A DNA stretch of 64,000 bases from the IMG/VR virus record IMGVR_UViG_3300032323_000793, positions 1-64,000 of that record, one strand, 5' to 3'. Under the pieces are notes generated by a model. The model worked only from the letters and a program-made list of their open reading frames with translations. It had not been told where the DNA came from and made no database searches. This document shows positions 41,033 to 48,600 of the stretch, one piece after another (within the stretch, counting starts at the first letter, position 1; the number at the start of each line of letters is the position of its first letter). Made by a program: the position numbers and the translations under genes. The stretch is from a virus.

Positions 41033-41613
41033 TCAATATTCTTATAGCAGGAGATAGTTTTGCAGCAAAATGGCCGTTTGCAAAACTAGGCTGGGTAGAT
41101 ATTTTGTCTCACCGACACACTGTTACTAATCTTGCTATGGCTGGCTGCGGTGAGTACAAAATATTAAAACAAATACAGTCAGTAGATCTTACAAAATTTG
41201 ATCTAATAATCGTTAGTCATACTAGTCCGAGCAGAATTCACACTCCGAAACATCCTATTCACGGTGAAGGCTTTCATAAAAATTGCGATCTGTTAGCCAA
41301 TGATATTATTGACAGGAGTAATTGGTTTAACCCAAGTTTAACGGCTGCTCAAGGTTATTTCAAATATCATTATGACGACGAATATCAAATAGACATTTAT
41401 AATTTGATCAGGCAAAAAATTCTCGATACTATCGGAAAAAAACCCTATCTCAGTCTTACACACACAGATATTAGCAGAGAGTTAACTATTGAAACAGATT
41501 GTCTTGATTTTAGCGATCTGTGGAAAACAGAAAGAGGTTCTATCAATCATTATACCATTAACGGCAACAGAGTCATTTATGAAACTATTGTTAAACATAT
41601 AAATGAAAAATAA
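41029..41613 (+). CDS. Second SGNH-like hydrolase
   Basis: 194 residues. Block I LIAGDSFAAKWPFA; GAGCGEYK-like turn in LAMAGCGEYKIL; and INHYTINGNRVIYE near the end, where the histidine fits the catalytic place. Related in layout to the gene before it, and shorter, so the two may be diverged paralogs. Overlaps that gene by 4 bases and the next by 11. Confidence 0.55.
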   Translation: MINILIAGDSFAAKWPFAKLGWVDILSHRHTVTNLAMAGCGEYKILKQIQSVDLTKFDLIIVSHTSPSRIHTPKHPIHGEGFHKNCDLLANDIIDRSNWFNPSLTAAQGYFKYHYDDEYQIDIYNLIRQKILDTIGKKPYLSLTHTDISRELTIETDCLDFSDLWKTERGSINHYTINGNRVIYETIVKHINEK

Positions 41614-41803
41614 CACAATTACTATTCCTTGGCAAAATCAAAAAGATATTTGGTGGAACAAAACATGCGCTGATGTTATGGAACACTTTGGTTTACCAGG
41701 CGGACGTTATGTGACAGAAGTTAGTACCGATTGTATGAAGTTTCATTTCAACACTGAGCAAGATGCGTTGATGTGCAAATTATTGATAAGTGATCAAATA
41801 TGA
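41603..41803 (+). CDS. Conserved hypothetical protein
   Basis: 66 residues. TITIPWQNQKDIWWNKTCAD, then VMEHFGLPGGRYVTEVSTDC and MKFHFNTEQDALMCKLLISD. I recall a similar short protein in T4-like cyanophages. Three cysteines but no clear metal motif. No known role. Confidence 0.55.
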   Translation: MKNNTITIPWQNQKDIWWNKTCADVMEHFGLPGGRYVTEVSTDCMKFHFNTEQDALMCKLLISDQI

Positions 41804-41994
41804 AAAACAGTTATGTATTCTTGTTAGCGGTTATTGCAGCAGCATTAATTTTATGCTTGACAAACTTTGGCGGGTCAACAAGTAGAGTCTACGATTGTGG
41901 AATGGCTGAATGGCACCCCGACATTCCTAAAGAAGTTAAAGAAGAATGTCGAAAACTTAAAATGCAATACAATAATGAAAAATATAGAACATGA
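41800..41994 (+). CDS. Small membrane-anchored protein
   Basis: 64 residues. One N-terminal membrane segment (YVFLLAVIAAALILCLTNF), then an exported, charged part with YDCGMAEWHPDIPKEVKEEC containing two cysteines. A signal-anchor layout. I recall the same CGMAEWHPDIPxEVKxEC pattern in cyanophages. No function known. Confidence 0.55.
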   Translation: MKNSYVFLLAVIAAALILCLTNFGGSTSRVYDCGMAEWHPDIPKEVKEECRKLKMQYNNEKYRT

Positions 41995-42197
41995 AAAGAT
42001 GGATTTTAGATGTTGAAGAAGATCCTAAAACTGGAGATTCTGTTCTTAAATTTCCAGAAGATCTTTTAAAAGAAATAAATTGGAAAGAGGGGGATCATAT
42101 CCATTGGATAGATCTAGGTGATGGTAGTTATCAATTGGTCAAAGAAGAGTTGACAACTTTCGTAAAAAGTGGTATAATAAAGAATGAGCAAAATTAA
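41991..42197 (+). CDS. AbrB/MazE-like small protein
   Basis: 68 residues. RWILDVEEDPKTGDSVLKFP then EDLLKEINWKEGDHIHWIDL, GDGSYQLVKEE fits the swapped-hairpin AbrB/MazE fold (beta strands around 'DPxTGDxVLxFP' and 'WKEGDxIxW'). Such proteins bind DNA or act as antitoxins. Its 3' end overlaps the queE-like start by 14 bases. No toxin gene seen beside it. Confidence 0.5.
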   Translation: MKRWILDVEEDPKTGDSVLKFPEDLLKEINWKEGDHIHWIDLGDGSYQLVKEELTTFVKSGIIKNEQN

Positions 42198-43041
42198 AAT
42201 CGCTGAACTATTTTATAGTATTCAAGGTGAAGGACGCTATATGGGTGTTCCTTCTGTTTTCTTACGTACATTTGGATGTAACTTTAAATGTGCAGGCTTC
42301 GGTATGCCTAAAGGCCAGTTAAGTACTGAAGTTGAAGCAATCGCACAAATTGCAGATAAATTTAAATTGTACGAAGAACTTCCTCTGGTATCTACAGGTT
42401 GTGACAGTTACGCATCGTGGGATCCTCGTTTTAAAGATCTCAGTCCAATGCTAACATCTGATGCTATTGCTGAACGTATTGCAGAAATTCTTCCTTTCAA
42501 TGAATGGCAGGACGAGCATCTTGTTATCACAGGTGGTGAGCCTTTGCTAGGTTGGCAACGTGCTTATCCTGATCTTTTAGATCATCCTAAGATGCAAAGT
42601 TTAAAAGAAATTACATTTGAAACAAATGGTACTCAAGCACTAACTGATGATTTTAAATTATACTTACACACTTGGAAGAGCCATCATGCGTATGACTTCT
42701 GGAGAGAAATCACTTTTAGTGTAAGTGCAAAATTAAGTTGCTCTGGAGAAACACGCGAAGAAGCAATTAGGCCAGAAGTAGTTTGCGAATATCAAGACTA
42801 CGGTCATACATATTTGAAGTTTGTCTGTGCTACTGAAGAAGATGCAGAAGAAGCAATTGAAACTGTAGACATTTATCGTGCTAACGGATTTGATGGACAC
42901 GTATATCTAATGCCTGTGGGCGGAGTTGAATCAGTTTACACACTAAACAATCGTCGTGTAGCAGAGTTGGCTATGAAAGCAGGATTACGCTACAGTGACA
43001 GACTACAAGTACCATTGTTTAAAAATGAGTGGGGAACTTAA
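42184..43041 (+). CDS. queE: QueE-like radical SAM enzyme with split cluster motif
   Basis: 285 residues. N-terminal AELFYSIQGEGRYMGVPSVF is the QueE signature, and TGGEPLLGW lies in the middle. The cluster motif is unusual: C32 and C36 (GCNFKCAGF), then the third cysteine only at C73 in STGCDSY, so C-x3-C-x36-C rather than C-x3-C-x2-C. The CDS after C73 matches the CDT of standard QueE, which suggests an insertion between ligands. It would make 7-carboxy-7-deazaguanine for base modification. Alternative: an NrdG-type activase, less likely because of the QGEG start and the deazaguanine neighbours. Confidence 0.75.
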   Translation: MSKIKIAELFYSIQGEGRYMGVPSVFLRTFGCNFKCAGFGMPKGQLSTEVEAIAQIADKFKLYEELPLVSTGCDSYASWDPRFKDLSPMLTSDAIAERIAEILPFNEWQDEHLVITGGEPLLGWQRAYPDLLDHPKMQSLKEITFETNGTQALTDDFKLYLHTWKSHHAYDFWREITFSVSAKLSCSGETREEAIRPEVVCEYQDYGHTYLKFVCATEEDAEEAIETVDIYRANGFDGHVYLMPVGGVESVYTLNNRRVAELAMKAGLRYSDRLQVPLFKNEWGT

Positions 43042-43475
43042 TGAAATTTGTTAAAAGATTATTTGGGTTAGATAAAATCGAAGCCAGTATAGAAGAAGCA
43101 AGACAGGCACTAGAGCAGGCTACCAAATTAAAAGAAGAAGCCGAAAATAATTTAAAAGAAATTGCTCAAGAACAAGAATTGGCTAAACTTAGTCCAAAAG
43201 ATCGTGCTAATCGTAAAAAAGAACCTTGGGTAGGAGTTTTGAATACTCATGTCAATTCGGACAATGTGCGAAATGGTTTTTTTGAACTTGACTGGAATGA
43301 CCAGTTTGTGTTACAATTAAAGCAAGAAGGTTACGGTGTAGATGGCGACAAAGACGAAGAAATTGTAGATAGATGGTTCCGTGAACTTTGTGCAAATGTT
43401 GTAGTAGATGGTGATTTCGGTGGCCCTGTTGATACAGGTACTTTGGATATAAAGAGTGTAAAGAAGAATATTTAA
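43041..43475 (+). CDS. Conserved phage protein, helical N-terminus
   Basis: 144 residues from ATG at 43041 (TAATG); an earlier ATG at 43029 lies inside queE. Long charged helix (IEASIEEARQALEQATKLKE) followed by a folded part with EPWVGVLNTHVNSDNVRNGF, FELDWNDQFVLQLKQEGYGV. Resembles, from memory, a conserved cyanophage family of unknown role. Overlaps the nuclease gene by one base. Confidence 0.55.
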   Translation: MKFVKRLFGLDKIEASIEEARQALEQATKLKEEAENNLKEIAQEQELAKLSPKDRANRKKEPWVGVLNTHVNSDNVRNGFFELDWNDQFVLQLKQEGYGVDGDKDEEIVDRWFRELCANVVVDGDFGGPVDTGTLDIKSVKKNI

Positions 43476-44461
43476 TGACATATATTTTAGTTGATACTGC
43501 TAACACATTCTTTCGTGCTAGACATGTTATTAACGGCGATGCTGATATCAAACTCGGCATGGCATTTCATATAACCCTAAATTCTATTCGTAAAGCGTGG
43601 CAGCAATTTAATGGTACCCACGTTATTTTCTGCTTAGAGGGTAGATCATGGCGCAAAGACTACTATGCTCCTTACAAACGAAATCGATCAGATGCTCGTG
43701 CCGCACACACAGAAAAAGAAGCAGAAGAAGAAAAAGTATTCTGGGAAGCATTTGATACTTTTAAAGAGTTTATTACTGATAAAACTAACTGTACAGTATT
43801 GCAACATCCGCAACTAGAAGCAGACGATCTTATTGCAGGTTGGATTCAAAGCCACCCAGATGATAACCATGTCATCATTTCAACTGATACAGATTTTGTA
43901 CAACTTATTGCACCTAATGTACGACAGTACAATGGTGTTATGGAACACGTAATTACCCATGAAGGCATCTTCGACGATAAAGGCAAACCAGTTATTGACA
44001 AGAAAACGCAAGAGCCAAAAGCCGCACCAAATCCAGAATGGCTTTTGTTCGAAAAGTGTATGCGTGGTGATACCAGTGATAATGTCTTCTCAGCGTATCC
44101 AGGTGTGCGTACTAAAGGCACAAGCAAAAAAGTGGGCCTTACTGAAGCGTTCGAAGATCGTAAAACCAAAGGATTTGCGTGGAACAATCTCATGCTACAG
44201 AGATGGACTGACCACGAAGGTAAAGAACATCGTGTCTTAGAAGATTATGAACGCAATCGTCGTCTTATTGATCTAAGTCATCAGCCTGAAGATATCAAAG
44301 AAATCATTGCTACAACTATCTCACAGGCCATTGATGCAAATAAAAATATCAGTCAAGTAGGTATTCGACTGATTAAGTTCTGTAATCTATATGATTTGAA
44401 AAAAATTGCCGAACAGGCACAGAGTTATGCTGAACCATTAAATGCGAGGTACACACTATGA
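43475..44461 (+). CDS. rnh: RNase H-type 5'-3' exonuclease (FEN/PIN fold)
   Basis: 328 residues (T4 RNase H is 305). FEN-type active-site acids: D7 (ILVDTAN), E115, D117 and D118 (LEADDLIAG), D138 and D140 (STDTDFVQL), and the later MRGDTSDN. The SWRKDYYAPYKRNR arch-like basic segment is family-typical. Removes RNA primers and flaps at the fork. Overlaps the next gene by 4 bases. Confidence 0.85.
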   Translation: MTYILVDTANTFFRARHVINGDADIKLGMAFHITLNSIRKAWQQFNGTHVIFCLEGRSWRKDYYAPYKRNRSDARAAHTEKEAEEEKVFWEAFDTFKEFITDKTNCTVLQHPQLEADDLIAGWIQSHPDDNHVIISTDTDFVQLIAPNVRQYNGVMEHVITHEGIFDDKGKPVIDKKTQEPKAAPNPEWLLFEKCMRGDTSDNVFSAYPGVRTKGTSKKVGLTEAFEDRKTKGFAWNNLMLQRWTDHEGKEHRVLEDYERNRRLIDLSHQPEDIKEIIATTISQAIDANKNISQVGIRLIKFCNLYDLKKIAEQAQSYAEPLNARYTL

Positions 44462-44934
44462 CAGAGATACATGCTAAACCGATCATTGATAATAAATTCT
44501 GGATCGTTGAAAAAGACGGAGAGAAAATTGCTACTCTAAGAAAAAACGAAGACAATCGTTTTGTAATGAGTAATGAGTTAGGAATAAAGATTTACGAAAA
44601 CAAAAAAAGTTTGACTGACCAGTTTGGTAAAGACTTTTTTGTTGTTAAGATTGTAAAAGAAAGTGATACTGCATTACCTAACGAAGTTCACGGATTTAGT
44701 ACTAGTGCAGAACCTCATAATCCTCTTTACGACATTAAAAAGAAATTGCCTCTATTCACTAAGAGTGAAGATTCAAAGAGTTTGTATTGTGCAGGTTATT
44801 ATATTATTAAATTTGAAAAAGGCTGGGTCAAAAGTTTTTGTCCTAAATTAATTACATTGCAACGATACCCTTATCAAGGTCCTTTTAAAACTGAAATTGA
44901 AATGAAGCAGGTATTGTCAAGTGTCTCAAAATAA
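44458..44934 (+). CDS. Conserved phage protein
   Basis: 158 residues. EIHAKPIIDNKFWIVEKDGE and KIATLRKNEDNRFVMSNELG at the start, and GYYIIKFEKGWVKSFCPKLI then TLQRYPYQGPFKTEIEMKQV at the end are patterns I recall in T4-like marine phages with no function. Beta-rich with two cysteines. Next gene starts inside its end (14 bases). Confidence 0.55.
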   Translation: MTEIHAKPIIDNKFWIVEKDGEKIATLRKNEDNRFVMSNELGIKIYENKKSLTDQFGKDFFVVKIVKESDTALPNEVHGFSTSAEPHNPLYDIKKKLPLFTKSEDSKSLYCAGYYIIKFEKGWVKSFCPKLITLQRYPYQGPFKTEIEMKQVLSSVSK

Positions 44935-45169
44935 ACTGCCCACTACATTACCTACTATAGAAAAAATAATTTCTAGAACTGTTGTTGCTGAAAAGAGTCA
45001 ACAGAAAGAAATTAGAATTACTATACAAGAAGCACGTGATTTAACTGCCGAATTGGCTATTCTGACATCTAAATTAGGTTCAACTGTTCAAGAAATACAT
45101 CAAATGCTGTCGGAAATACGCGAATCAACTACTAAGATTGATGTTAAGTTCGACGGGGGAACGTTCTAA
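44921..45169 (+). CDS. Small conserved helical protein
   Basis: 82 residues from GTG at 44921, with no good ribosome site; coupling with the previous gene is likely. Coiled-coil type: ISRTVVAEKSQQKEIRITIQ, then EARDLTAELAILTSKLGSTV and a fixed ending IDVKFDGGTF. Resembles a conserved small protein of cyanomyoviruses. Role unknown. Confidence 0.5.
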   Translation: MSQNKLPTTLPTIEKIISRTVVAEKSQQKEIRITIQEARDLTAELAILTSKLGSTVQEIHQMLSEIRESTTKIDVKFDGGTF

Positions 45170-45173
45170 AGTT

Positions 45174-45181
45174 GATAAATA
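45174..45181 (+). promoter_or_regulatory. T4-type late promoter (GATAAATA)
   Basis: GATAAATA 31 bases upstream of the ATG at 45212 and just after the previous stop (45167-45169). It likely starts the transcript of the small conserved genes up to 47381. A weaker AAATAAAT lies at 45913-45920 before 45926. Confidence 0.55.
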
Positions 45182-45211
45182 TATACGTGGTTTATTAGGA
45201 TACGTATATAG

Positions 45212-45496
45212 ATGAGCAGACCGAAACCTAAAGTAATTCTTGAATATGCAAATAAAGAGAATTACAAAGTAGAACAAATTTTAGAAAGTGAGGCTATCTG
45301 GGCAGTGTTTTACCAGAACAAACCTTTTAATTTGAAGAGTGGCAGTCTGCTGGCCAATTACCCTGGACCTAAGTACAAGAAGGTAAGTTTTAGTAATCCC
45401 GGACACGCTCACAATCTCGCCAAAAAATTAAATAAATTATTTAAAACAAAAGACTTTTCAGTTTACAAACTAACCACTGGCGAAGAATTGAAATGA
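45212..45496 (+). CDS. Conserved phage protein
   Basis: 94 residues. RPKPKVILEYANKENYKVEQ, then ILESEAIWAVFYQNKPFNLK and KYKKVSFSNPGHAHNLAKKL with NKLFKTKDFSVYKLTTGE. Strongly patterned, basic; I recall the PGPKYKKVSFSNPGHAHNLA stretch from cyanophages. Likely late expressed because of the promoter. Function unknown. Confidence 0.6.
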   Translation: MSRPKPKVILEYANKENYKVEQILESEAIWAVFYQNKPFNLKSGSLLANYPGPKYKKVSFSNPGHAHNLAKKLNKLFKTKDFSVYKLTTGEELK

Positions 45497-45499
45497 GCA

Positions 45500-45901
45500 A
45501 TGGATACTAAAGACCGATATACTGAAGTTTTTTTAAAAGCGGCCGGCTTACCCGTTGATGAGAAAAGTGTCAAAGACTGTCGATCCCGATGGTGGTTCAG
45601 TACAAGAGAAAAATCCAATGGTGGTCTCCGTGTTACCGATCAATGTCTAGAATTTTTAGAAACTGTTGCAGACATTAAAATTTATAAAATAGATTTACCA
45701 AAAGACCTTACCATAGGTCCTCAAGTTCTAATTTGGTTAGATCAATTCTTAGAAACTCCCTGGCATTTAGAAAAAAGATATATCAAAGTTCTATCTGAAA
45801 AATCTGCATTTGAATTATACTTATTTTCCGGCGATGTTAGAAAATTAGGATCAGCCAAAGCCATGGCCAAAAGATTAAGCCAAGAATCCCAACCTCAATA
45901 A
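45500..45901 (+). CDS. Conserved phage protein
   Basis: 133 residues. DRYTEVFLKAAGLPVDEKSV, CRSRWWFSTREKSNGGLRVT and KIYKIDLPKDLTIGPQVLIW, then LDQFLETPWHLEKRYIKVLS and FELYLFSGDVRKLGSAKAMA. Alpha/beta with a basic C-terminus, pattern recalled from T4-like phages. Possibly binds nucleic acid; no motif. Confidence 0.55.
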   Translation: MDTKDRYTEVFLKAAGLPVDEKSVKDCRSRWWFSTREKSNGGLRVTDQCLEFLETVADIKIYKIDLPKDLTIGPQVLIWLDQFLETPWHLEKRYIKVLSEKSAFELYLFSGDVRKLGSAKAMAKRLSQESQPQ

Positions 45902-45925
45902 ACTTATCACGTAAATAAATTCGTT

Positions 45926-46201
45926 ATGTTAGATCTTAATGCTCTTGATATCTTAGACAGCAGAAAAACAAATACTGCTGTTCCGCACTTTTCAAAAGTA
46001 ATGATCCAGGCTGTAGATTGGGACAATGACCAAACTATAGAAAATTGGATTACTGCTAATTTAAAAGGCAGATATTATATCATTTCTCAGCCGTATGTAA
46101 CCGAAGATGGAAAATTAAAAACAGCCAGATTTGCAGGGTTTGAAGATCAAAAAGAGATAACTTATTTTATACTAGCCTGTCCTCATTTAAGGAGAAATTA
46201 A
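45926..46201 (+). CDS. Conserved phage protein
   Basis: 91 residues. LDLNALDILDSRKTNTAVPH and WITANLKGRYYIISQPYVTE, DGKLKTARFAGFEDQKEITY with ending ILACPHLRRN. The GFEDQKE and ACPH patterns are recalled from T4-like marine phages. Overlaps the next gene by one base. Confidence 0.55.
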   Translation: MLDLNALDILDSRKTNTAVPHFSKVMIQAVDWDNDQTIENWITANLKGRYYIISQPYVTEDGKLKTARFAGFEDQKEITYFILACPHLRRN

Positions 46202-46431
46202 TGACTGAAGAAGTAAACAATCAAGAAGCCGCAACAGCACCTGCCGAGGCCGCTGCTGCACCACAACCATCTGCACCAGATCTAAATATTACCGATCTCG
46301 CTGCTGTGAGAAATATCATTGATATTGCATCTCAGCGCGGTGCATTTAAAGCCAACGAATTAGAAGTTGTTGGCAAGACTTATAACAAACTAACTGCATT
46401 CTTAGATTCAGTAAACAAAAAGGAACAATAA
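46201..46431 (+). CDS. Small Ala/Pro-rich conserved protein
   Basis: 76 residues. Low-complexity N-terminus (Ala/Glu/Pro), then a helical part DLAAVRNIIDIASQRGAFKA, NELEVVGKTYNKLTAFLDSV. The IIDIASQRGAFK pattern is one I recall in T4-like cyanophages. Preceded by AAGGAG. Role unknown. Confidence 0.55.
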   Translation: MTEEVNNQEAATAPAEAAAAPQPSAPDLNITDLAAVRNIIDIASQRGAFKANELEVVGKTYNKLTAFLDSVNKKEQ

Positions 46432-46432
46432 T

Positions 46433-47083
46433 ATGAGAGCACTAAAACACACTGGTAGAATGATCAAATCGGGAGCGAAAGTTTTGGTGGTATTCAGGAC
46501 GCTCCCCGGAGAATCTAACTATTCTCTAGTTATTCCTGTGGCTCAATTATCTGATACATATCACGACTCTATCATGAAATTGGTAGAAAGTGATCAGGCT
46601 CAAGAAGTTTTTGAGTTTGGTGAAATTCTTTTTATTAGAAGTTTCCCAGATGGTCGTCCAATGCTACAAGCACTAAGAGCAGACGGATTATTGGAAAGAG
46701 TAACTACAGATTCTGTTTTAATGACTCCTACACCCAATGATAATATTCCGTTGCATCAATTAAATTCGTTAATAGCAGAGCAAAAAAACTGTGCTGTTGA
46801 CGATCTGTGTACATTTGTATCCGGTGCTCCAAAGCAGTCAGATGCTACTGTAGACAATGTTGCTGCGGTTAACGACTTAGGAAAAGATCTAGGAGAACCT
46901 AGCAAGCCTGCAAAAATTCAAGCACAGACAAATGAAATATTATCTGATAAAGATATTGCTAAAGGATTACGCAGTCAAGCAGATGCACTATACAAAGAAG
47001 CAGCACGTCTACGTAAAGAAGCAGAAGACCTAGACCCAACTGTAAAAAAATCTTCAAAGACTAAAGAAACAGCAGATGCCTAA
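46433..47083 (+). CDS. Conserved phage protein with helical C-terminus
   Basis: 216 residues. N-terminal alpha/beta domain about 1-105 (IKSGAKVLVVFRTLPGESNY, VIPVAQLSDTYHDSIMKLVE, RSFPDGRPMLQALRADGLLE). The C-terminal 80 residues are charged coiled coil (RSQADALYKEAARLRKEAED). Recalled from T4-like marine phages, function unknown. Overlaps the next gene by 8 bases. Confidence 0.55.
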   Translation: MRALKHTGRMIKSGAKVLVVFRTLPGESNYSLVIPVAQLSDTYHDSIMKLVESDQAQEVFEFGEILFIRSFPDGRPMLQALRADGLLERVTTDSVLMTPTPNDNIPLHQLNSLIAEQKNCAVDDLCTFVSGAPKQSDATVDNVAAVNDLGKDLGEPSKPAKIQAQTNEILSDKDIAKGLRSQADALYKEAARLRKEAEDLDPTVKKSSKTKETADA

Positions 47084-47381
47084 GCCGTTGTTTAGACCGC
47101 CAATGCATCTTGTAAAAGAGTGGCCAGAAGTATTTGAAGATATGTACATGAATACCATGCCTGTTGCATATCTTGAAATGGTACATTTGACATTTGAAGA
47201 TGGCAGAATATGGCAGATTGATGTACGTGCTCAACTCCAAGGATCTGCTCCAGAATCTATCGCAGAAAAATTATTAGAGACTCTTCAAGAGTACAAAGAC
47301 GAAATAAAAAAGATAGATTTCAAAATAGATATAGAAAGATTGAAAAGAGATATTACCGATTCAACTAAGACTCTGTTTTAG
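47076..47381 (+). CDS. Conserved phage protein
   Basis: 101 residues. PKPLFRPPMHLVKEWPEVFE, DMYMNTMPVAYLEMVHLTFE and IDFKIDIERLKRDITDSTKT; the ends are basic and the middle is beta-rich. I recall the RPPxHLVKEWPEVFE start in T4-like cyanophages. It is the last plus-strand gene; its final 17 bases overlap the end of the converging minus-strand radical SAM gene. Confidence 0.55.
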   Translation: MPKPLFRPPMHLVKEWPEVFEDMYMNTMPVAYLEMVHLTFEDGRIWQIDVRAQLQGSAPESIAEKLLETLQEYKDEIKKIDFKIDIERLKRDITDSTKTLF

Positions 47382-48600
47382 TAGGAAAAGTAATATCTCT
47401 TACTTTTTCAAAAAAAGCAATTTTATCTACACCTTCTCGATATAGTTTTTCGTTTCTGCCAGACTTTATCATTTTTTCAATGTAACTTTTCAACATATCA
47501 ATTCTTTCTCTGGTTCCGTTTCTTTCTAAGTACTCGAGATTATTTGATTCCCATTTAATATAATCCTCGTATATTTTAGTTTTAGTTTCTTGAGGAAGAT
47601 GTGTTGGATCAAAATACTTAGGATTATATACATAATTGAACATGGGATGGGGTTCAATCGATGTTAATTGTGTAGATATTTCTTTGTGCCAATCTAAAAA
47701 CTCTATAATTCTATCACAGTTTAATGAACTAAATGTTGCATGTATCTGTATGCTAATATTTCCTTGTTCTTTGGCCACAGTATTAATAGTTTCTAAATTA
47801 TCTATTAACTTATTCCATTTCATTGGATATCTAATAAATTCATTTAATTTACCGTAAGCATCAACACTTACGCACAAATAAACACGTTTGAATTCTTTCC
47901 AACAGTCTAATATTTCTCTTGGTGTTTTGGTAAGATTAGAATTATAACTTAATACTATGTTCTTAGATATTCCAAGGTCAATAAATTTTTGTAAAAATGC
48001 TTGATGATCAATTATTAAAGGTTCGCCGCCAACAATATGTATTCTTTCAACTTTGCTAACAAAAGGATACAATTTTTCAAGACAACTTCCGTCATGATAC
48101 CAATCTAACTTCATCATCCTATCATAATGCTCTATAGGTATTTGTTTGGTATCTAATTGTTCTTTTAGAAATAAAGTACTGTTAAATCCATTACACATTA
48201 CACATTTAAGATTGCATCTATTACCAAACGTGATATCTAGATAATAAAATTCTGCTTCTTTGATAGTGCCGTCTGCGTCACATTTTGAAATCCAATAGTC
48301 TTCATCCATTGAAACTCCGAAACTTTCGTTGAACCATTGTCTCCAACTTATTTTTCCGTTACTTTCAATCTCCCAACATTTTTTACAAGTAGGATGTTTT
48401 TTATCTTCTATAAAATATTTTCTTATTTCTTTGTGAAAATCATTATTAAAAGATTCTAAGACTTCAAATGTAGGATCGTTAAATTCTTTATTTTTTTCTA
48501 ATCTATCATATCCTTGATTATTACAACATATTCGTTGTCTACCTGCATTATCGAGACTAAACGCAGCAAAAGGATATAGGCAAAAATTTTTTCTAGTCAT
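47365..48600 (-). CDS. Radical SAM enzyme with N-terminal SPASM-like cysteine module
   Basis: 411 residues. Cluster motif C129-x3-C133-x2-C136 in GNRCNLKCVMCNG, and GGEP near 212. Before it lies a cysteine module with C7, C25, C26, C72 and C75 (FCLYPF..., ICC, TCKKCWEIE), which looks like a SPASM/twitch auxiliary-cluster unit moved to the N-terminus. Likely a peptide- or glycan-modifying radical enzyme; the substrate is unknown. Last gene of the minus-strand operon. The start overlaps the upstream gene by 4 bases. Confidence 0.75.
   Translation of the reverse strand: MTRKNFCLYPFAAFSLDNAGRQRICCNNQGYDRLEKNKEFNDPTFEVLESFNNDFHKEIRKYFIEDKKHPTCKKCWEIESNGKISWRQWFNESFGVSMDEDYWISKCDADGTIKEAEFYYLDITFGNRCNLKCVMCNGFNSTLFLKEQLDTKQIPIEHYDRMMKLDWYHDGSCLEKLYPFVSKVERIHIVGGEPLIIDHQAFLQKFIDLGISKNIVLSYNSNLTKTPREILDCWKEFKRVYLCVSVDAYGKLNEFIRYPMKWNKLIDNLETINTVAKEQGNISIQIHATFSSLNCDRIIEFLDWHKEISTQLTSIEPHPMFNYVYNPKYFDPTHLPQETKTKIYEDYIKWESNNLEYLERNGTRERIDMLKSYIEKMIKSGRNEKLYREGVDKIAFFEKVRDITFPTKTES

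Noticed and set aside
42184-43041. Anaerobic ribonucleotide reductase activase (NrdG)
   Set aside because: The QGEG start, GGEP context and deazaguanine neighbours fit QueE better; no nrdD is in the window.
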